From: Antitrichia curtipendula
Taxonomy: Eukaryota > Streptophyta > Bryopsida > Hypnales > Leucodontaceae
NCBI GenBank assembly: GCA_951230915.1
Contig: OX579637.1
Location: 32,116,001-32,180,000, forward strand
Length of the DNA: 64,000 bases
Direction: 5' to 3'
Shown here: positions 1-8,860 of the stretch, in pieces
Layout of the letters: each line of letters begins with the position of its first letter
Numbering within the stretch: the first letter of the stretch is position 1
The notes under the pieces: generated by a model
The model's input: the letters and a program-made list of their open reading frames with translations, nothing else
Database searches by the model: none
Told to the model about the DNA's origin: nothing
Position numbers and translations under genes: made by a program

Positions 1-23
1 CGCCATTGGTCCTTTTACCATGG

Positions 24-614
24 ATCGGGAGATCTCCAAGTGTAAAATAGTGACTAAAAACAACCCTGCCATCTCCCAATAGTGAAGACTAGGTACTGAG
101 TTAATAGGCTTGTTGTTTAGCCAAAATCAAATGACAAGAGTTGTGCAGTAGAGCCCCTCACGTTGTCGCGATGCTGCTCTAATGCAATGAATTTTGGCTC
201 ATAATATTTGGGAATCTCCAGATAATGCTTCAATAGCCTCAAATGCAATTGTATTTTTTTAATCCAGAATCAAATACAAAAAAGACTAGAAAGTCCCATC
301 TGGAGATCTCCAGATAGAACACTATAACCTTAATTTTGCGGTTGAATTTGCTGTAGAAAATTAGCGGATGGATTCTGGAGTGCAGAACCAATAGCTAATA
401 GGGATATCTACCAATAGGTCTACTAAGTCCATATAATGCCGCTTAACATCTGGAGATCTCCAGTTGCGAGTTTTGGACTTGGTTTCAATTCGTCAGGGTT
501 GCCTAAAATCATATCTGTTTCCAAAGTCATATGAAATTTCTGGAAGACAAATAGGTCGCATCAATGAGAACGTGTAACGCATGATGCTCGCCAATCATCT
601 AGAGATCTCCAGTT
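24..614. repeat. Cluster of six 18-bp GATC-centred palindromes (L locus, 5' intron)
   Basis: Copies lie at 24-41, 206-223, 298-315, 398-415, 448-465 and 597-614. The copy at 298-315, ATCTGGAGATCTCCAGAT, is a perfect palindrome; 448-465 and 597-614 differ from it at the outer edge or by one arm base; 206-223 and 398-415 are more degenerate. The sequence between copies is AT-rich and the copies are not embedded in a common longer unit, so simple tandem duplication does not explain them. The cluster ends about 45 bases before the first recognisable exon of gene L. It corresponds in position to the intron of the R copy at 58503-59498, which holds ten palindromes with different arms. The window starts inside this region, so its true length is unknown. 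Confidence 0.85.
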
Positions 615-660
615 GCTTAGTTATGAGCATATATTGACTGACAACATTCTGTAGATTCCT

Positions 661-1955
661 GCAATGGAGAGTTTGTGCAGGAGGGTCCTGAGGACGCATA
701 CCTTAAAAAACTTGCCCCCTTCCACAATGGCTAGATTCACAAATTCAACTGTTGTGGAGATCACCACCCTGTGGCAGTCTTCCGGTGCAAGAGTAGAGTT
801 ACCAAGTGGGGGATTGAATGGAAGAAAAATGACGATAGACAAGTGCAGATCGTTCCAAAATTCATTAATGGCAATATGGTGCACCCTCATTCTGGCCTCG
901 ACATTCTTGAGATGCAAAGCTTGGACGATACTGTTGTGCTAATTGTAATTGAGGAGATAGTTCCTGGATTTAACCAATCAAGAATTTATGGATTCATCCT
1001 TGATTATGGAACTATGGACCTATGTCTATGCAAGTCTTGCTTGGAACTTGGATTATTAATGAGCAAGCACAATTTTCCAAAGTAGACCCCACGAGAAATG
1101 CAAGTATAGTGGGGTATAATTCAGGAAGCTCGAGATGATGCCAACCCTCTCTAAGGAATCATACCAGTGTCAGCTGCAACTCCGTCACCGAGGAAGTGAT
1201 CAAGGAAACAAATGTCTCTAGTAGGAGCGCCGGGTGACAATGATGATGCAAAAGAGATTACGAAGAAGCTCACAATTGACAGATGCGTTGCAATGAACAA
1301 GGTTGATATCAAGAAGTTTCATCCGAAGGAAGTAAAGCTTATGAAGGCATTGTACAAAAGTACCTTCAATGGCTTTTACAAATGGAATAAAAAGCCGTTC
1401 GTTAACGAGGACGGTGAGATGTTGCGTGTGCATTTTGATTACTTGCACACGGCTCCAGCAAGATCTCTAGTTTACATGGGAATTGAGAAAACTCGAATGC
1501 CAGGTATGATCAACAAGGCGTGCTTGGAGACAAACTACAACTCTGACTGCAAAGTTATTACCGTGATGCCACTTAAATATGGGCCCTACGGTGTTGACGA
1601 CAAGGCTATCTATTATGATGCTTGCCCCTCCATCGATGTTATACGTAAGGACACCCACTACTTTATTATAGGTGGCCAGCATATTGTGGAGGCGTACAAA
1701 ATCCTAGTGCAAAACAAGGAAATTCCGGAGTGCGATGTGCAGGAGGCCTCCACTTTCAACATCATACCAATCTACGCACCGCGGTCCAAGTTTACGGACA
1801 TCCTGATTCTCTCCCGAGCGCTGAATCAAAATGTTGCTAGTCAACAAAAGGAGCAGTGCTTCACTAAGCAACTTCTCAACGCGAGGATCAAATAGAGAGA
1901 GATGGGAAGTCTACAACCATCCATCCTCGGTCGAGCCCATTCGGAAATATATCTT
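661..1955 (+). pseudogene. Gene L, exon with ParB/DGQHR-like domain (decayed)
   Basis: The translation aligns codon by codon with the R exon at 57180-58502. Its best preserved part, 1212-1892, holds a motif IIGGQH followed by a helix (VEAYKIL) and, further on, a conserved SRALNQN segment. This order resembles the ParB/sulfiredoxin superfamily, especially the DGQHR branch, where a glycine-Gln-His motif precedes a helix; that assignment is inference. The frame is interrupted by TAG at 732, 1083, 1107 and 1893, TAA at 1152 and TGA at 1197. At 732, 1083 and 1893 the R copy has Trp (TGG), and at 1107 it has Gln. The exon ends at a good donor, GTAAGT, at 1956. The left boundary is approximate: an acceptor ending CTGTAG lies just upstream. 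A single protein cannot be made from this exon under the standard code. Confidence 0.7.
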
Positions 1956-2010
1956 GTAAGTCTCGTAATCCATCCTATTTCATGATAAATGGAAGTGAGA
2001 ACTTTTGGAC

Positions 2011-2028
2011 AACTGGAGATCTCTGGAT
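2011..2028. repeat. 18-bp palindrome in L intron 1
   Basis: AACTGGAGATCTCTGGAT, a near-palindrome centred on GATC, inside the 142-base intron 1956-2097 (donor GTAAGT, acceptor CCGCAG). The corresponding R intron (56687-57179) carries three palindromes with other arms. Confidence 0.8.
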
Positions 2029-2097
2029 AAGAATTCGTTTCATATTGGCCTTAGTTATTTTGGCCAGGTCACTGAATGTGAGTGTTTTGTCCGCAGG

Positions 2098-3451
2098 ATT
2101 TTTTTCCAATCATTTCAACTATCTTTACCACTGTTAAAGGCAATGAGACCACGGATTCAAAAATTTTGCTTTTGTTCCTAGAGGATGACGGTGACGTTAA
2201 TAAGTGGATACAGATTGAATCAGACTACTTGAATTATAAGCTTCCCGGTACTGAGGCTATAGTTTCTGATCCATCGAAGGGGACTCGGAAGCCCTTGACT
2301 ATTTTTGATTTCAAGACTCTATATGGGCTTCAAGTGGAAGATATCAATTACTTGGCGGGTCTTGTGCAATCTGGGGAAGTATATGTAAAAAGTTCAAAAA
2401 GAAAACAGCGAGGCCCTGGACGTCCACTGTTGTCACTACCGGATGCTAGATATAGAGAACGGTTAATCTGGGCAATGAAGAACGAGATGATGTGCCACTA
2501 CCGCAAGTTCTTTCTTCCGAGTAAGAGACCCGAGTATGTTCTATATACAGAAGCTGACTAGGAAGAATTTGCAACAGAGAAGAAAGTAGGGCGATCGGAA
2601 TTACAACTCTGGGTTGACCAAGCCATGGCGATGGAGGCAAGAAAGGAATGGCTAGAGAACCGCTCGAAGGCATTGAATAAGATCCACAACCCTGCGGACT
2701 GTCCACAAGCGGTGAAAGACATGTGGGAAGCCTTCATTAGTGCCAAGGCTCAAGTTGCGGTAGCAGAGGCAATGAAAAAAGGTTTTTCTGAGAAATACTT
2801 GTCAAAAACTATGGATGAGCATTCGTGGAATATTACCGGAATTCTTATGCAGCCAGACGTAATTGCGTGGTGAGGAGAGTCAAAAAGACATACTTACTTC
2901 TGGTACATATTTGAATCCTCCAAATCCAAACCTCGCGCTAAGATTCTGGAAGATCGGAAGCTTCGAAGACTTTTCGATGCACTCGAATGCGGTGACGTGG
3001 GGACGGTGTGCAAGTCTGATCTCTAGCGATCCTCATGACGGATGCTGAGGGATTTTATGAGATACTGAGTCACTTAAACAGAAGAAAGGTGGAGAGTCAA
3101 GCCCGTTGAATATGGGATTGGCACGTCGTCCACTACATCGCTGGTCTTCATGATGGCTTCCCTGAGCCTTCGTCAAGAACCGGATTTGATGTGTTTGTAA
3201 TCTTTTGTTTTGGGTACAATGAGGACGAGAGTGCACAACGTTGATTCATCTATTCCTTCCCTTCCAAAGACCCCATTGAGCCAGTCTACAACGCGAGGGA
3301 AATTCTGGAGGACATTGACTCTTCGTGGAGACGTCAAGGTGTGCCGTATTTGAGGGCGAATACAGAGTTACTTATATTTGGAGGTTTAGTGCGGGAAAAC
3401 ATTGTTGTAGTGAACGTGAACGGCGGACCTGAGATTACCAACCTCGGAGTG
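2098..3451 (+). pseudogene. Gene L, exon with weakly methyltransferase-like region (decayed)
   Basis: The exon follows the acceptor at 2097 and ends at a donor GTATGA at 3452. It aligns along its length with R exon 55324-56686: LLLFLEDDGDVNKW near the start, AMKNEM, the segment around 2625-2870, DAEGF, DWHVV, and near the end LVRENIVVVNVNGGPEITNL. The last segment, with the helix that begins the next exon, has the rough shape of motif I of DNA amino-methyltransferases (hydrophobic strand, Gly-rich turn), but the canonical DPPY or FxGxG residues are not clear, so this is a weak inference. Stops: TAG at 2559 (Trp in R), TGA at 2871, TGA at 3107 and TGA at 3242. A frameshift lies near 3010-3035. 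Non-functional as a simple coding exon. Confidence 0.6.
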
Positions 3452-3536
3452 GTATGAATTCTAATTGTACCTCCTTACTTTCTGATTAGTTGGTTCTCTT
3501 GGCGCTCACTAACTGCTGATCGTTTACATGGATCAG

Positions 3537-3764
3537 TATGGTCATGCCAAAGTTCTCGAGATATTTCATTCAGAGGAAGCTCAAACAACAGGGCAGAATG
3601 TTGCCAAACACATTGTGCAGCAATTTAGCGTTCATGGCAGACGACCACAACGTGTGGCTGATATTGAGGAGGTGTCAGCAGATACAACAGAGACACTGTT
3701 GAATTCATCTGACAACTTCTCTGAGAGAAGCAAGGATGCAGTGCTCACGTGCAACATTACAGAG
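3537..3764 (+). pseudogene. Gene L, exon after the MTase-like region
   Basis: This 228-base exon lies between acceptor GATCAG (to 3536) and donor GTTAGT (from 3765). It is open throughout. Its start (KVLEIFHSEEA...VAKHI) aligns with R exon 54933-55223 (QVLEVVHSVEA...VAKQI). The intron before it, 3452-3536, has no palindrome, and neither has the matching R intron. The second half is acidic and poorly conserved, suggesting the start of a disordered linker. Confidence 0.65.
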
Positions 3765-3790
3765 GTTAGTGTATTGCATGACATTTTAGC

Positions 3791-3808
3791 ATCTAGAGAT
3801 CTCCAGAT
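3791..3808. repeat. 18-bp palindrome in L intron 3
   Basis: ATCTAGAGATCTCCAGAT, a palindrome with one arm mismatch, 27 bases into the intron 3765-3868. The R intron at the same place starts with a similar GTTAGTGT donor and has a palindrome at nearly the same offset (54890-54907) but with different arms. Confidence 0.85.
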
Positions 3809-3868
3809 GTTTGGTTATAGTTGAGGCAACGAGGCTTCTCTCTAATGTACTCGGATTAGTTGTTGCAG

Positions 3869-4541
3869 GTTACATCTCCCATTCCTTTGGGGCCACCAAA
3901 GAAAGTGAAGCACCCGACGAACAAGAAGAGGAAGACCATTGAGCCACCAATGCCTTCAGATTCTCAAGAAGCGTCGAGGAAGCAGAAGAAGAATTGTTCT
4001 CGGGTACGGAAGGAAACACCAACACGGAGGAATGGGAAGAAAGGATCCCGGCTACAAAAGAATAAGGAGATCGCAGCGTGTCGTGCCAGAATTGATTTGA
4101 CTGGTGCATTCAATGAGGCTAAGGATGATGCGGCGGCTGCTCATGTAACGATTGGGCGGTTTGAAGATTCTAAAATGGCAGATTCTAAGGGTGTTTTGAA
4201 TGTCCAGGACAACTCTGAGGCTGTGGCTTCTCTTCTGCTTTCTTGTGCACAGGGTGCACAAGATAATAGTACTCATGCATCTTCTGTACTCGCACTTGAT
4301 GATCCGGTTGAAGGGCCTTCGCTACCGGAGGACCGCGCTGAGCAACCCACTAACTCCCCTCACCTGCGGCATAATAGTGTACTGCCAGACCCAGCTTGTC
4401 CTGCATCTAGAGATCTCTCGGTGGATCGTACACCAACTGCTCTTGAAACTATGTCTGATAGTGTTTGCAATGATACCTTGGGTGACCTTTCCCCTTTGAG
4501 TCCTACCTGTGAATCTCTTTGCGAAGTGTGGGTGTCTGGGA
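3869..4541 (+). pseudogene. Gene L, basic then acidic disordered region
   Basis: The exon starts after acceptor TTGCAG. The first 60 codons are rich in Lys and Arg (PPKKVKHPTNKKRKT and similar clusters) and look like a bipartite nuclear localisation signal; the rest is rich in Ser, Asp, Pro and Thr and is probably disordered. It corresponds to the R region around 53800-54830, where a similar LLLSCA/LLTCAC stretch is recognisable. A donor-like GTAGGT at 4542 is a plausible end; if it is not used, the frame runs to a TAG at 4565-4567. At 4405-4418 there is a palindrome-like string ATCTAGAGATCTCT within coding sequence. Confidence 0.5.
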
Positions 4542-4567
4542 AGGTAGGTACTAGTGATACGGTGTAG

Positions 4568-5058
4568 GAACTTGTATCCTTTTGACGTTTTAATAAATTT
4601 GGATTTAGTTCTTCTTATTTTTTGTTTAGTATATGGCTACCAATTCGAGCTTTTTGCTCTGCCTTTCTTACAAATTTGTGCATTGCAATGGTCGTCTGCC
4701 AGAATGTAGTGTCTGATAAAGTCGATAATACTAGCGAAGGAGTTTTTTCGATGGTCACGAAGAAGGAAAACAATGATTGTGTGTCGGAGGTGGAGCTGGC
4801 CAATATGGTGGATGGAAAGGCCATAGATGTGTTGTTGGGGGACCGGGCTCTTGTGACGGACCACATGGGGGCCACATTGGCAAAGGATTTGGAGGCTGTT
4901 CTGGAGGGGAAAGGGGCCAAGGTGGAGCTGGGCAAGGTGGCCGATGTGGATGTCTCAAAAGGTGCCTGAGGATCCTGTTAGTATAACCCGCATAATATCT
5001 AGTTGTCTACTCCATTAGTATTATGCTTATAACTTGGTGCTTTGTCTGCCGTTCACAG
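4568..5058 (+). pseudogene. Gene L, uncertain linker exon plus intron
   Basis: An open frame from about 4622 to 4966 encodes an acidic, low-complexity stretch rich in Val, Asp, Lys and Gly. Its place between the disordered region and the HAD exon suggests linker sequence, but I cannot align it convincingly to R. The exon end is not clear. The following intron ends at acceptor TTCACAG (5058) and has no palindrome. Confidence 0.35.
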
Positions 5059-5700
5059 ATTTACACCGAGCTGCAACGATGATGGCAAGCATATCACATC
5101 AAGTACCTAGTCGACGATATGCTGTAGTTCTAGACTTGAACAGACTTTTTGTTCATCGGAGATATCACAGAACTAATCCCACAGTAAATTTGAGACCAGG
5201 TCTCACAGCTTTCCTTGATTGGCTTTTTCCTAAAGCTCGAATTATATTCTAGAGCAGTGTTTCAGACAAGAATATGTGGCCGTTGTTACAAAAGATATTG
5301 TTGCAGACCACTTTTGGAGCCCAACAGGTGACGTATTTTTCGCAGAAGGCTTGCACTGAGTCATCGTTTAGATTCCCAAATAAACCGGATAAGCCCGTTT
5401 TTTTGAAGGATTTGTCATATTTGGTTGAAATGGGGGAAGTTGATTCTATCGAGAATGTCCTTTTGGTTGATGACAGTCCAATTAAGAACCTCTTGAACGA
5501 ATCTCACAACGTTATTCACTCGGTGACTTGGGTCGGTGACAAAAATGACAACTTCCTGGATGCATGTCTGCGTCCTTGACTCAACTGTCTTTTGAGGTCC
5601 AATGACGTTGTACAGGTTTATGTGAAGTCGAACCCACTACCCCATTGTCAGCTGTCGGAGACGAAGCTAGGCTATCTAGGATTTCAGATTTTGAAGGGAT
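5059..5700 (+). pseudogene. Gene L, HAD/FCP1-like domain 1 (decayed)
   Basis: The translation contains VVLDLNRLFVH at the position of HAD motif I, FLKDLSYL in the middle and LLVDDSPIKNL at motif IV. This pattern is that of plant HAD/FCP1-like proteins with a DLNG-type motif I, in which the nucleophile Asp is kept but the second Asp of DxD is Asn. It aligns with R 48843-49538. A TAG at 5250 replaces the Trp of FWS in R, and a TGA lies at 5577. The end is placed at GGAT|GTCCTC by homology with the R donor GGAT|GTAACT, so the L donor looks damaged. Confidence 0.7.
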
Positions 5701-5735
5701 GTCCTCAGGATGAGTAATTTTCTAGTGGAGCTTCT

Positions 5736-5753
5736 ATCAGGAGATCTCTAGAT
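5736..5753. repeat. 18-bp palindrome in L last intron, copy 1
   Basis: ATCAGGAGATCTCTAGAT, imperfect palindrome centred on GATC, in the intron between the two HAD-like exons, about 35 bases after the presumed donor. Confidence 0.8.
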
Positions 5754-6266
5754 GCTTAATTTTGAGGGTTTCTTTTTGAACATTCTACTTCTGCAGCTGT
5801 ATGTAGGATCCAAATACAATGCCTATAACACTCGTACATAATATAATTGTTGTAAATGCAGCTTTTGAGAAATTAACTCTATTATGTTTTTGGATGATAG
5901 TAATATTATTATCAAAATATTGTACAATTTATTTCCATTTGGTTGTTGAAGTTGCGTATGCTGATGTTTACGATATAAATGGTGCCTCTGGAAATGTCTT
6001 TTTCAAGACTTCTGTAATAGTCATTACCGTTCATTGATGGTTATATTTGATAACACCGAATGTTTTATTTGAAATACTGCCACCACTGCCGACCTTTCTT
6101 ATACTTAAAATGCTACAATAAAACTAGAGTTGGACTTCTCTTCTAGTCGGCATTGAAGGTGACGACTAGATTCATAGTGACGAGGATTTCTTAGGTCTTG
6201 CAGTAAGTCCCATGCCATGTTCACAATGCATGGATTCCTTCGGCTAAACTTATCTTGAGAGGATAC

Positions 6267-6284
6267 ATCAGGAGATCTTAGGAT
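6267..6284. repeat. 18-bp palindrome in L last intron, copy 2
   Basis: ATCAGGAGATCTTAGGAT, same intron, about 75-90 bases before the last exon. The matching R intron (47429-48842) carries five copies. The rest of this intron (5754-6266) shows nothing else I can identify. Confidence 0.75.
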
Positions 6285-6353
6285 GATTGGTGGTTGTGTT
6301 TGTTTTTGTTATTGATGGTGGTTTATAATTGATTATGTGGTGAGGTGGGTATA

Positions 6354-6781
6354 TGCAAAAGGTGGTGGTCGTTGTACTCACAGGTCCTCTGTGCACTGAG
6401 GGTCTTGTTCCGAATGTTGGACAAGAATTGAAAATTCAAAGCTTTCAGAATCTAATAAGATTGATGCTGACAAGGACTTTCGTTGGTATCTATTCAATGA
6501 TGACCAATTCGAAATTGATGGAGCTCCTTCAAAGCATATTTCCTGACAATATTATATCCAAATTATTTCTTATTAAAGGATTTGACTTCCCAGACAAGTC
6601 GGACCCGCATCTTCCAAGGCACGAATTCTTCACGGATGTCTTCAGTAAGAATGCAATGCGCAAACTCCTTTGGAATCGAACTCTTATGTTCCTTGACATG
6701 GATCCTCTACACATGGAGAGGAAATTTGTAATACAGCCTTTGGTTTATGTTAGTGATACACGGATTACAAATTTAAAGTAG
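6354..6781 (+). pseudogene. Gene L, second HAD-like domain, last exon
   Basis: An open frame of about 140 codons ending in TAG. It aligns with R 46952-47428. It keeps the HAD fold outline: a first strand (VVVVLTGPLC) without DxD, a GIYSMM strand where active members have GIWSS, and FLDMDP near motif IV. Loss of the motif I aspartates suggests a pseudo-enzyme even before the gene decayed. The acceptor appears altered: R has TTTGCAG, L has TATGCAAAAG. Exon start is therefore approximate. Confidence 0.6.
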
Positions 6782-6903
6782 ACTACCTTAGCAAATGCAA
6801 GCAATATTTTTCTATTCCAAAGGCTCTTGCCTATTTCTTAACGTCTATGATTGAATAAATGGTGTTAAATCCACCTAACTTTACTATATTTACAACGGAA
6901 GTC

Positions 6904-7170
6904 ACAATTGTGTATGTATTTTTGTAATGCTGAAGGGACGTCAAGAAAATATCTCCAAATCTCTAATTCCCACTTGAATTCAATGTTGGAATTGTCATTG
7001 TGTATTTATAGTTTTATATTCTATAATATTGAGGGGATGGCATCAGAAGATTTGCGGATCTCAAATTCCCAAGTTTAGTATCCAAATTGTCATTGTGTAT
7101 GTACTGCTGTAATGTTTAGGGGATGCATCAAAAGATCTCCGGATCTCAAATAAAAAAGTTCAATGTTCAA
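6904..7170. repeat. Tandem ~90-bp repeat, each unit carrying a decayed palindrome
   Basis: Three units begin near 6904, 6992 and 7087, each with a string like TTGTCATTGTGTAT followed about 50 bases later by a decayed palindrome (around 6940-6960, 7042-7059 and 7127-7144; the last reads ATCAAAAGATCTCCGGAT). This is 3' of gene L. Here the palindromes multiply with their flanks, unlike in the intron clusters. Confidence 0.7.
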
Positions 7171-7283
7171 GTTCCTTTGTTTGATGAAGGAACTAAATGT
7201 CTTTGCCTGCCCAATCATGTACACATGCAAGGAAATGAATGCTCATTGCTCATACCACAAATTTAGTGTATTATTCAAGAATC

Positions 7284-7480
7284 ATCTAGAAATTTCTAGT
7301 TGATTTTGCTAACTACATACAAAAGAACATAGCTCTCATGTTTTCATTGCTAAAGTATGATTTTGCCTACAATTTCTTATATATAGACATGCTCTATGAA
7401 TTATTTGCCTTCCTGCTTCCAATGTCATTGTGGACTTACTACACATAATGTAGGTAGTATTCATCTGGAGATTTCTCCTA
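7284..7480. repeat. Two further decayed palindromes 3' of gene L
   Basis: 7284-7301 reads ATCTAGAAATTTCTAGTT and 7463-7480 reads ATCTGGAGATTTCTCCTA. Both keep the outer ATC and partial arms but have lost the central GATC. These are the last copies before SCC2. Nothing else is recognisable in 7171-7776. Confidence 0.55.
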
Positions 7481-7776
7481 GCAAAGTCCAAATTTGCCTC
7501 CAAAGTCCAAAAATTGATAAATGCGACATTTTGACATGAAATTCTCTCTAGTATAAAAAATTTCTTGGGTAATGTGAATTTTTTCACAAAGTGAAATGAA
7601 CACACTAATGTTTCTTAAATTTTTTCACAATAAAATTTGAAAAATTCATCACTAATATTATTTAATCAATTCTTGTGTAACATAATGAAAATAGCGTAGA
7701 AAAATTTATGAAAAATGGAAATTTTGTTTTATGAAACTGAAATTTGGTGTACTGATGAAGACTGCATAAAATAATA

Positions 7777-8305
7777 CTCTCTTTATCCCAAAATGATCTT
7801 CTTGTTGCACTTTGTAATGCTGGAATAGGTCAAATTTGGCTTTTGATTGCTTTGGGGGACTAGAAAAACAACCTTGAGTAGTAGTTCCCTCTCCATCCAT
7901 GCAATCATCAATTAAAAGACAAATGAAATGATTGGATGGATCAATCAATATTGTTTGTTCTTATTTTTGGATCTCTTTGAGTATTTCCCAATTGTAAAAG
8001 ATGAAGCTTTGGAAGGCAAAATGGAGGTTTCAACATTGTCTTGGGCACATAGTAGATGCCCATAAAATAAAAACCTTACACTCAAAACTTAAATATCCAC
8101 TAATGCTCTTTAAAAATGCCTAAAAAACTCCACTTTTCAATACACCAAAACTACACTTTAAAAAAGGCTTTGAAGCTCAAAGTTTTTTAGAATCTAAGAG
8201 TGTACTAATTCTACTTACAGTACAAAATACACCTTTAAAATGCTATTTGTAGCCTTAATCCGAAACATTTTGTCCAATAAGAAGATCATTTGGGGATGCA
8301 GGTAG
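7777..8305. mobile_element. Stowaway-like MITE, 529 bp, TA target duplication
   Basis: The left end (CTCTCTTTATCCCAAAATGA) and the reverse complement of the right end (CTACCTGCATCCCCAAATGA) match over most positions and both continue with TCTTCTT. The element is flanked by TA at 7775-7776 and 8306-8307. Terminal CTC..TCCC repeats and TA duplications are the hallmark of Tc1/mariner-derived Stowaway MITEs in plants. There is no coding capacity. Confidence 0.75.
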
Positions 8306-8549
8306 TAAATTTTATAGAATAGCTTTGATAGTACATTCTTAAAATCATAGTATATTTTTCATGCCACCCAACAATCTACATAAGGAGTCAAAAAGGCAAA
8401 TGGTATTACAAAAAATGAATAATCAAAGATTAAAATCTGCACAATCACAATCTTTACATTTTAAGATTTCCACAAAAAATTTGAAATTACATCAGTAAGT
8501 GTATCATATGATGTATGGTCTTTTTTCAAATTACAAATTGTTCTTCATC

Positions 8550-8860
8550 AAATCTTTAATACCAAAATGCCCAAGGCCATTTTGAGTTTCTTAGAATTTG
8601 TTCTATATTGAACAAGAAGCCAACGTTTTGATAATTTTTATTAATATTTTTTGAATCCAAACCTTACAGAATCAAATAAGACATTTTTGAGATCACATCA
8701 AAAAAAAATACAACAACACCACTTATGGACTAAAAGATTATAATATTTGAAAGAAATTTTTTTAAATAGATTTTTTTAAATGGAATTAGTTTCCAAAAAA
8801 ATCCAAAATCAACAAAAAAGGGCATTATTCTATTGATTTTCACGGAAAGTTCAGAAATGA
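8550..8860 (+). repeat. Dispersed repeat family D, copy 1 (partial)
   Basis: The stretch from TACCAAAATGCCCAAGGCC through TTCTTAGAATTTGTTC...GAACAAGAAGCCAAC to GGACTAAAAGATTATAATA is recognisably related to three other segments in this window (13810-14240, 30190-30760 and 63450-64000), all in the same orientation. No coding region, terminal repeat or target duplication is visible, so the element class is unknown. Confidence 0.6.

Noticed and set aside
661..1895. UAG decoded as tryptophan in this genome
   Set aside because: Although TAG repeatedly stands at Trp positions in L and R, SCC2 reads through more than 1,700 codons with TGG for Trp and no internal TAG, and TGA/TAA stops also occur in L and R. 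Mutation is the simpler explanation.
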